Below are positions 56,817 to 64,000 of a stretch of 64,000 nucleotides of DNA, piece by piece. The first letter of the stretch is position 1, and the number at the start of each line of letters is the position of its first letter. Origin of the DNA: Isoetes taiwanensis (taxonomy: Eukaryota; Streptophyta; Lycopodiopsida; Isoetales; Isoetaceae). The notes under the pieces were generated by a model. The model was given only the letters and a program-made list of their open reading frames with translations, had not been told where the DNA came from and searched no databases. Where the stretch lies: positions 2,594,557-2,658,556 of the forward strand of contig JAJEKV010000023.1 in NCBI GenBank assembly GCA_021234155.1. Direction: 5' to 3'. A program made the translations under genes and the position numbers.

Positions 56817-56847
56817 GACATAAACCCAATTTAATTGAATGATGGTT
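56817..56847 (-). repeat. Right terminal inverted repeat
   Basis: The reverse complement begins AACCATCATTCAATTAAATT and ends TTATGTC, matching the left end at 29 of 31 positions. TATT follows at 56848-56851. Confidence 0.85.
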
Positions 56848-56851
56848 TATT

Positions 56852-59757
56852 TGGTGGTTTTGCATTCTAAGATAGATGTATCCCCATTAAATGAGCGTCA
56901 AACAATCTTTTTGCATTATTTTGATGATGTCTTTTCAAATGAAATTCCACAAACTTTGCCACCCCAACGTTTGGAGGACCACAGGATTGATCTTCTTCCT
57001 GGGAAAGAACCTCCTAATCAAGCTCCTTATCGGAGAATGCATGGCCAACAAGTTGAGATTAGACGCCAGCTTGATGAGTTGCTTCAAGCTGGATTGATCC
57101 GCCATAGTTCTTCACCTTTTGGTGCTCCTGTCTTGTTGGTTAAGAAAAAAGATAATTCCTGGCGCATGTGTATAGATTATCGCGCTTTGAATAAGATAAC
57201 CATAAAGAATCGGTTTCCTATACCAAGGGCGGATGATTTGTTTGATCAACTCCAAGGTGCCACAGTTTTTAGCCGTCTTGATCTTAAGTCCGGGTATTGG
57301 CAACTTAAGGTTGCGCCTGAAGATGTTCATAAGACTGCGTTTAGGACAACCTTTGGACATTATGAGTTTTTGGTCATGCCATTTGGACTTACAAATGCGC
57401 CAGCTTCTTTTGCGAGGCTAATGGGGCGAATATTTGAAGATGTGCATGGCGTTTATGTTGTCATGTTCTTTGATGACATATTAGTTTTTAGTAAGTCCGA
57501 GGAAGATCATTACTTGCATTTGCGGGAGGTTTTCCGTCGGTTAAGGGAGGAGTCTATTACTCTTAATCCTAAGAAAAGTATCTTTTTCCAATCGGAAATT
57601 GAATATTTGGGTCATATTGTTTGCACTGAGGGTCTTAAAGTTGATCCCAGTAAGGTACAAGCAATTGTGGATTGGCCTGTACCTACTTCACTTGCTGCAT
57701 TGCGTTCCCTTCTGGGTTTATGCAGTTATTATAGGAAGTTTGTACAGAATTTTGCTCGTTTAGCTTCAGATTTATATTTGTTGCTACGAAAAGATGTTCC
57801 TTTTCAATGGAATCATAATCATCAGTTTGCTTTCCAAGTTTTAAAGGATGCCATGGTTAATCCTCCCCGTTTCGCGTTTGCAAAGTTTGGTCTACCTTTC
57901 TTGTTATGTGTTGATGCAAGTGGTGTGGCTTTGGGCGCGGTTTTGATGCGTGATGGTCATCCTATTGCTTATGAGAGTCGGAAGTTTTCCGACACGGAAA
58001 GTAGATATAGTGTTTATGATAAGGAATTTCCGGTCATCATTCATGCTTTGAAAGTGTGGCGACACTATCTTATAGGGTCAACAGTTCATATTTTGACCGA
58101 CCACCAAAGCATTAGGCACATTGTTTCACGTAAAAACATTATCGGAAAAGCGCTTGAAATGGGTTGCTTTTATGCAAATATGATTTCTCGATGGATTATC
58201 GCCCTGGTAAAGAGAATGTTGTAGCTGATGCTTTAAGTAGACGTTATACAGTTTGTTCTCTTTCTATAGCACAATCCAACCATTTGGAGGGAATGAAACC
58301 ATTGTATGCCACTGACCCTGATTATAAGGATATTTGGTTATTAGCTCAAAGTGGCAATGCATATGGATATAAGATCGTTAATGGGTTCTTGTATAAAGGT
58401 CCAAAGCTATGCATTGTGCGGAACTTTCGGTCACTTATTCTTAAAGAAGTCCATGATGCACCTACATCATGGGGTCATCGTGGCGTGGGGGCAACTTTGG
58501 CAAAGCTTGAACCATACTTTATTTGGCCTGGATTGCGGAGAGATGTTTTGGTTCATATTCGGCATTGTGTTACTTGTCAACGGATAAAGAAAGTGAACAA
58601 GAAACCTCATGGTGTTCCTTTATCCTTGCCTATTCCGGAGGCAAAGTGGGAACAGATCACTATGGATTTTATTGTTGCTCTTCCTCCTAGTTCTCGCAAG
58701 AACACTGTCATTTGGACAATTGTTGATTGTTTAACTAAGCACGCTCATTTTATTCCTTGTTCGGATAAGTTGACGGCTTATAGTGCGGCTACGCTCTTTA
58801 TCAAAGAGATATTTAGGCTACATGGGTTGCCAAAGATTATTATATCTGATCGTGATACAAAGTTTACTAGTAAATTCTGGAAGGCATTGTTTATGCAATT
58901 GGGGACCGAGTTAAGGTTCTCCACTGCGTTTCACCCAGAAACTGATGGACAATCCGAGGGGGTCAATAAAGTTATTTGTTCCATCTTAAGGGGGTTTGTC
59001 AATGAACATCAAGGTCATTGGTCAGCCTACCATAAAGATGACCCCTTTTCAGGCGGTCTATGGTCAGCCTGTACGGGAGCCACTCTTTCGAGTGTGTGAG
59101 GATGTTCCAGCTGCTGATGATTTGGTTATTGAGCATAAGGATCTCATAGACTTGCTTCAAGCTCGTATTCGAGATGCTCAAGCATCTTTTGCGAATAAAT
59201 CATCTAAGTTGCGGCAATCAATGGTTTTTAAGGAAGGAGATTGGGTATGGATGAGGATCCATAAAGGCCACTTTAAGAAAGATGCGCGCAAGAAGGATCT
59301 TAAGTTGGCACCCCGTTTCCATGGACCATTTCAAGTTATTAAAGTGGTCAATGAGAATGCATATCAATTAAGATTGCCTCAAGGTTGGAAAATGCATGAT
59401 GTAGTGAATGTTTCATTCCTAAAGGCTTATCATGGTAAGGAGTTACCTCAACTTGGGAGGTTAACTGAGCCAGAATTGATTGATGATTCCGAAGTTCTAG
59501 AGCCGGAAATAATTTTGGCGGATAAATCCACTAGTGGTTCAAGACAATATTTGGTTAAGTTCGCTCACAAACCTTTGGAGGACGCTTCATGGGTGTGTGG
59601 CAATGTTTTAGAAGCTTATCTGGATATTCTTAGGGAATATAAAGATCGGAAAGCAAAGGAAGCCGAGGGACAAGAGGAAGTCCAAGCACAGGCTTCTACT
59701 AGCCGGCCTAAGCGAGGGCCAAGGAAGGATTATGCTCGGATGGCTAAAGGTATTTAG
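56852..59757 (+). pseudogene. pol: Gypsy D reverse transcriptase, RNase H and integrase
   Basis: The frame resumes with NERQTIFLHYFDDVF. Landmarks are LVKKKDNSWRMCIDYRALN, FGLTNAPASFARLMG, catalytic F-F-D-D-I-L-V-F, RNase H CVDASGVALGAV and DHQSIRHIV. Integrase has an HHCC-type finger, DFIVALPPSSRKN, SDRDTKFTSKFW and ETDGQSEGVN; frame changes lie at about 58190 and 59090. The C-terminal SRQYLVKFAHKPLEDASWV is chromodomain-like, as in chromoviruses, which target heterochromatin. It would reverse-transcribe and insert element DNA but is broken. Confidence 0.85.
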
Positions 59758-59791
59758 ACACCCTTTTGCAGCAGAGGACTGCTGCAATGTC

Positions 59792-59804
59792 AAGAGGGGG
59801 GGAA
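59792..59804 (+). promoter_or_regulatory. Polypurine tract of gypsy element D
   Basis: AAGAGGGGGGGAA directly precedes the 3' LTR, the expected primer for plus-strand DNA synthesis. Confidence 0.8.
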
Positions 59805-60041
59805 TGCTATATGCCTAAGACGTGGATGGGAAAAAAGGCTTTAGGCCTTTTTAGGCCATGTGGCTCTTTGGGCTTTGGTCCAAAGAGGGCTTTGGTCCAA
59901 GGAGGGCTTTGGTCCAAAGATGGACCAAAGGGGCGTGCATGCTATATAGTAGCTCGGGGGAGAGCTCTGGGGCAGCTGTGTCATAGCTGAGGGCTCGTGG
60001 TTGGGTGGTGAGATAGCGTGCCACGTCGAGAGTCCATTTTA
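59805..60041 (+). repeat. 3' LTR of gypsy element D
   Basis: 237 bp starting TGCTATATGCC and ending CCATTTTA. Compared with the 5' LTR I count three substitutions and one G fewer in a G run. TTCTC follows at 60042-60046. Confidence 0.9.
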
Positions 60042-60923
60042 TTCTCTCTCATCTCATAAAATTAGCTGAAATCTGGAGCTTCATGTTCCTGATCAACGGC
60101 CGACAACATGAAACAGATTAATAAGGAAAGGTAAGTTAACACAAGCAATCAAAACATCTCAGTAAACCATCGAAACAACTCATTGTCAAGTAAGTAAATC
60201 CTTTTTGGACCCTATGATCTTCAGACGTAGAAACCTACCTTGTGGGTTCATCTGCTCACTAGGCAAAACTGTGCTTGTCCGCGCCAATATGGACTCGCAT
60301 CCAAAACACCGGAGTAAATTGCTGTCAAACTGTTGCTAATGGGCATGCCATTGCTTCAAATTTCAGGGTGTACACGGGAATTCTTCTACAGCAGCGCCGA
60401 TCAAATCTAATCAAATCGGATCTTTCTGATGCCTCCCTAAAATTCAAGAAAAGCACCATCGTTGGGAAATTTTTTTTGCAACACCTTTCTAATAACAAAT
60501 AGATTGCTTGGCAGAACACAAGAACCAGAGTTTCCTTTAAAAAAGAATTGATTGTTTCTTGATTGCCTCTTGCTTATTACTTATTAAGGAGCCTCCAGGC
60601 TGTACGTGGTCTTCTCGTGCTTTTTGCAACCTCAATTCTGTTCCATGGCACTGGAACCCTGCCGAAATTGAAAACCCAGTCACAACTCTTCTTAGATTTT
60701 TTCGTGGTTTTTGCAGCTTAAACTCTGTTCTAGGCACTGGAATCCAGCCGAAACTAAAAACCCAGCTTCAGTTTAGGACTAAAACCCCAACCTAACTCTA
60801 ACAGTAACTTCAGTCTGCACAAACGCCATCTTTTAAACCTGCGACGGGTGCCACAGGGAACGACAGCTCACAACCGCCCACAACTGCCCCGTGCCTGGGA
60901 TTTAATATAGAATAGAAAAGTAC
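60042..60923. other. Flank with possible minus-strand exons
   Basis: On the minus strand, GATCAG followed by GAACATGAAGCTCCAG at about 60090-60107 and a short piece before a GTAGGTTTC donor at about 60240 look like exon borders, but no protein can be assembled. An 87-bp tandem duplication occupies about 60618-60790. Confidence 0.3.
60618..60790 (+). repeat. 87-bp tandem duplication
   Basis: TGCAACCTCAATTCTGTTCC at 60625 and TGCAGCTTAAACTCTGTTCT at 60712 start two diverged copies that share GGCACTGGAA and GCCGAAA. Confidence 0.65.
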
Positions 60924-60961
60924 CAGGGCAAGCCGTGCTGATCTATGGATTCGCAGTCCAT
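60924..60961 (-). CDS. Possible first coding exon of heat-shock-type gene
   Basis: Minus strand: GCGCCATGG context, then MDCESIDQHGLP and a CCTG|GTACTT donor. It lies about 110 bases below a TATAAAA box and 130-210 bases below heat-shock elements. The short peptide matches no family I can name, and later exons were not found; the gypsy element D may lie in an intron of this gene. Confidence 0.3.
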
Positions 60962-61069
60962 GGCGCCTTTGAATGGATCAATCAGGTGCCAGTTCAGAAC
61001 TCTCCACAAAAGCCCTTTCTAACGAACTACCTCCGCCAACCTCTCCCTCTTCCTCTTCGCCTCTTCCTA

Positions 61070-61076
61070 TTTTATA
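61070..61076 (-). promoter_or_regulatory. TATA box, minus strand
   Basis: TATAAAA on the minus strand, between the heat-shock elements (61093-61174) and the ATG at 60961. Confidence 0.5.
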
Positions 61077-61092
61077 TGATGCGGTACAATCC

Positions 61093-61174
61093 GGAAGCTT
61101 CTGGAACAGTGCGCTCAAGGCCTTCCAGAACTTGCACGAACCTTCAACTCGAAGCTTTCAAGAAACTTCGAGAG
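61093..61174. promoter_or_regulatory. Heat-shock element cluster
   Basis: GAAGCTTCTGGAA at 61094-61106 is a perfect three-unit element; TTCCAGAA at 61123-61130 and GAACCTTC at 61138-61145 are two-unit elements; and TTCAAGAAACTTCGAGA at 61157-61173 has three full units and one near unit. Such arrays bind heat-shock transcription factor trimers. Being symmetric, they could serve the minus-strand exon at 60961, a plus-strand transcript, or both. Confidence 0.65.
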
Positions 61175-61299
61175 ATACTATAATCTTAGGTGTCAAGTTC
61201 TGAAAACGTTAATCTCCCCTTCATATTTTAGAAGCTTACACGTGTGTAATTACCTTTAAGCTGCCCCTTTATCCTCCATATTACAATCAATCTTGTTAA

Positions 61300-64000
61300 T
61301 TTGGGATTTTCAGGTGTGGAGAAAAATGTTTTTGGAATTTGTTTTAAGTTATTTTGCTATGATTTTGGGGATTTTGGCCACCGGGAAAGAAAAACCGATT
61401 TCCAAAAATCAGGAAACTTTCTTTGGCTATGATTTATGATTTCGATTAATTTGCTCTTCCCAATCTTCTTCTGCATATCAATATCGATATGCTCCCTTCA
61501 AATTATCGGCATGCATATGCCAAAGATCGGCGATGTATTACATAGGGATTAATGTTTAGTGGCTAACCGATCTGTAGAATGAGTTTGTGGCTTGCAGGTC
61601 GGATTTGATCTCTAGATAAAGGGTTTTATGTGGTTCGTTGATGCTTTCTGTCTAATATGCTGCTCATAATATTTCAGATCGTCATTTCATAACCAAGGAG
61701 GCTGGGTTTTGCTTCATGGAGAACCAGGTGATATGTCAGACCAAAGCTTAACCCCGTTATGGCGAACATAGACTTTTCTGCTATTCTGGATCCGGAAAAA
61801 AGGTCAATCACATGTCCATCTCTATATTTTGTCGCACAGGCAGAAGTAAACGATGGGTGTTCCGATTTTTACTTGATGTTCGAAGAATATTAAAGATGGC
61901 CTTAAGCCCCTTCTCTGTTTCTTTGAAATTATATCACTACTATCTTTGGGGAGCTGGAGCGTTTATGTAATGGTGAGGGATGGATGGAGCCACAAATATA
62001 TTCCTGACTATGATCTCAGATGCTATGGTAAGCATTACCTTGCACTATTTTTTTGTAATGATAAATTACAAAACTGCATATGACGTCTAGGAATTTATAA
62101 GCTGCCTAGCATCGGATACCATTCTTGCCCTGCAATAGTTTGGCATAACAAATGCAATAATTAGCATTTGTAGATATAATATATTCGATAAGGAAAATAG
62201 TCTTTATAACCCAAGCTCTTCAGATAAACATTTGAGCTTCAATCCTGTTTTGGATTTGTTCAAACATGACTGTTTAAACATGCCTGATCGTTTGATTAAT
62301 GATCCCTTTCTGCAAGATGTCTGCTGGTTACTATGCAATCGAGACTGGATTCTCACTGTTTATAGCCTTCTTGATCTAGGCAGCCATTACATCATTACAT
62401 CTTTATGTAGAACTATCTGCATGATATAGAACTTTCTAAGACTAAGGCAGAATGTGTAGACTTAGATCTAAGTGAAAAAGGTCAGATTAATCTAATCTAT
62501 ATTTTATGCTCCTTTCCCTGGCATATTGTATGCTCCTTTACCTAGCATATTTTATGCTTCTTTGCCTAGCATGGGAAACTATTCTTGCCCTACAAGAGTT
62601 TGACACAGCAAATGCAATACTTAGCAGACTTAGCATCATTATGTCTAAAGGTTACATTAATCTAATTTATATTTTATGTTCCTTTGATATATTGCTCTAA
62701 TATTTTCATCTCTTTTGGCCGCTTATTTGCAGAATATGCTGGGATGCTGGAGAGAGTATTATTTTTACTAACTACTCTTGCATCAGGAGAGTTTTGCTAG
62801 GACGGGCACATATTCTGGATGTTAAACAGGTAGCACGAGAACAAATCATAGTTGATCAAATGCAGGAGTTTGATGGAACTCAATAGTTACCACTCATGCC
62901 AGAACTATCACGTATATTGGATGTTAGGCAGTCCTAGCATATTATATGCTTCTTTGCCTAGCATGGGAAACAATTGACACAGCAAATGCAATATTTAGCA
63001 TTTGCAGATATAATCTTTTCTTATACATTTGGTAAGAAGAATAGTATTTACGACCATAGCTATTAAGGTAAATATTTGAGCTTTATTCCTACTTAGCACC
63101 TGTTGAAACATGACTAATTATCTGATTAATGACTTCTTTTCTCAGAGGGCACCCGCTGGTTACTATGCAAGACAGATTCTTACTTGCTTATAACCTTCCT
63201 AATCTATCCAAATTGTTACATCTTTACATCTAGATTACATCATTACATCGTTACATGCCATAATACGGATGAGAACAAGGCCAAATATGTAGACATGGAT
63301 CCAAATAAAGCATCTATTAAAGGTCAGATTAATGTAATCTATGTTCTATGCTCCTTTGCCTTGCTTTGACTCATTCTTTGAATCTTTTATACTGTTGGAT
63401 GGTATCTGTGGCATTCTCAGGATAGATCTCTATGTTGCACACTCTGATACAGCTATACAATATTTACCAAGGCCTTCACCATTGTAAGTTGCTTTTTTTG
63501 AAGCCTTCTTGCATTGCGTAGTTGGATTTGATGTTGAAAATGAAACTTTTGTAAATTTCCTCCCATATCTTGATCATTATTAAGCTTGACCAATCGCTCT
63601 GCCCCAAATTACAGCCTCTTTCCATATTGTGACTGCCATGCAGCATGCTACATATCAGTTAATTCTATCCAGCTCCAAAATGATCCGGCTATTGGCTAAC
63701 TTCACTTTAGATCACCGGTTTAATTTAACTTTTGAGTGCACAACTTTTTTAAATTATTTACTTTCACTTCCTGCTATTTCAATTTTGTAGAGTTCATTTT
63801 GCAAATATTGGAGGCAAATGGGCCAACCAAAACACATTGTTTTGAAGGTTTGAAGGCATATTCTTCAGCGAACGTTTTTATTACCAAATGGTCAGTAGTA
63901 GCAGGCTTTTATTTCTTGGTTAGTTGATTCTTCTATATTCAGATCCTTCAGGAGAACATAGAGACTTTGGTGTCTATATAGACAACCATATTTCGTTTTG
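61300..64000. other. Non-coding DNA with diverged repeats and possible plus-strand exons
   Basis: On the plus strand, an open piece at about 61678-61728 is bordered by TTTCAG and CAG|GTGATA, and another ends at about 62028 before GTAAGC, so a spliced transcript is possible. Two diverged direct repeats of about 430 bp lie at 62090-62520 and 62935-63360, offset about 832 bases (CTGGTTACTATGCAA at 62324 and 63156). No protein could be recognised. Confidence 0.3.

Larger units (their letters stand above)
43134..56847. mobile_element. 13.7-kb DNA transposon with ParB-like cargo
   Basis: The ends AACCATCATCC... (43134) and ...GAATGATGGTT (56847) form 31-bp terminal inverted repeats, 29 of 31 positions matching, flanked by TATT. 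The element holds a + strand transposase gene (48749-56647), a divergent - strand ParB/methyltransferase/HAD-like gene (43471-48383), two smaller - strand frames, about 19 palindromic sites, and three later insertions. A 4-bp TATT duplication and this protein set do not match one superfamily I can name with confidence; the transposase core resembles DUF7869 proteins and its N-terminal part resembles plant En/Spm-associated proteins. Confidence 0.85.
41298..60041 (+). mobile_element. Chromovirus-type Ty3/gypsy, split by DNA transposon
   Basis: LTRs at 41298-41535 and 59805-60041 with TTCTC target duplications define the element. Without the 13.7-kb insert at 43134-56847 it is about 5.0 kb, with gag, protease, reverse transcriptase, RNase H, integrase and a C-terminal chromodomain-like segment, the order of chromoviruses. 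The two LTRs differ by three substitutions and one G-run length change by my alignment, so insertion was recent relative to the other gypsy copies. Several frameshifts and one stop disable it. Confidence 0.9.

Noticed and set aside
43134-56847. Maverick/Polinton or Starship-type giant element
   Set aside because: No DNA polymerase B, packaging ATPase or tyrosine recombinase motifs were found, and size and protein set differ.
41298-60041. A single 18.7-kb giant LTR retrotransposon with captured genes
   Set aside because: The inner 13.7 kb has its own TIRs and TATT duplications and interrupts the gypsy frame exactly, so it is a later DNA transposon rather than retroelement cargo.

Overview
The window looks like nuclear DNA from a land plant with a large, transposon-rich genome. 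The evidence is spliced GT-AG genes, Ty3/gypsy and Ty1/copia elements primed from initiator Met tRNA, plant-type pentatricopeptide remains, and several LINEs. A fern or other seed-free plant is plausible, but that is inference. Only one host gene is well supported: a three-exon, twin-CX9C EMI1/DUF3128-type gene at 12145-12656 (+). A probable heat-shock-controlled first exon lies near 60.9-61.2 kb (-). Almost everything else is nested mobile DNA.

Region by region. 0.7-6.3 kb: a decayed Ty3/gypsy element (-). 6.4-8.8 kb: a PPR-like pseudogene and the 3' end of a copia element with one LTR. 10.1-10.8 kb: a 5'-truncated LINE (+). 12.1-12.7 kb: the EMI1-type gene. 14.0-21.1 kb: a long gypsy LTR (+) split by a near-full-length LINE (-). 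21.1-33.7 kb: two copies of the same gypsy family head to head, forming an inverted repeat of about 2 kb, with another near-full-length LINE (23074-27180) inside one LTR. 34.6-36.9 kb: a third copy of the first LINE family (-). 36.9-41.3 kb: largely unassigned DNA. 41.3-60.0 kb: a young chromovirus-type gypsy element with 238/237-bp LTRs and a TTCTC target duplication. It is interrupted by a 13.7-kb DNA transposon (43134-56847). 60.0-64.0 kb: host flank with heat-shock elements and diverged repeats.

The most interesting object is the 13.7-kb DNA transposon. It has 31-bp terminal inverted repeats (29/31 matching) and a TATT target duplication, and removing it with one TATT restores the gypsy reading frame. 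On the + strand it carries a DDE-type transposase gene, resembling plant DUF7869/En-Spm-associated proteins. On the - strand it carries a multi-exon gene with an RG-rich start, a ParB-like (DGQH) domain, a region resembling an adenine-type DNA methyltransferase, and an FCP1/NIF-like HAD phosphatase domain. Two further small - strand reading frames are present, one acidic with a nuclear-localisation-like cluster. A palindrome of the type TCACGCC-N-GGCGTGA recurs about 19 times in the element. All copies lie in introns or gene flanks, many in clusters about 25-50 bp apart. A large cargo-bearing eukaryotic transposon that encodes a ParB-like protein and carries arrays of a parS-like palindrome may be a new kind of element. 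This copy is decayed by frameshifts, stop codons, a LINE fragment, and a hAT-type MITE that itself holds a MULE-type MITE.
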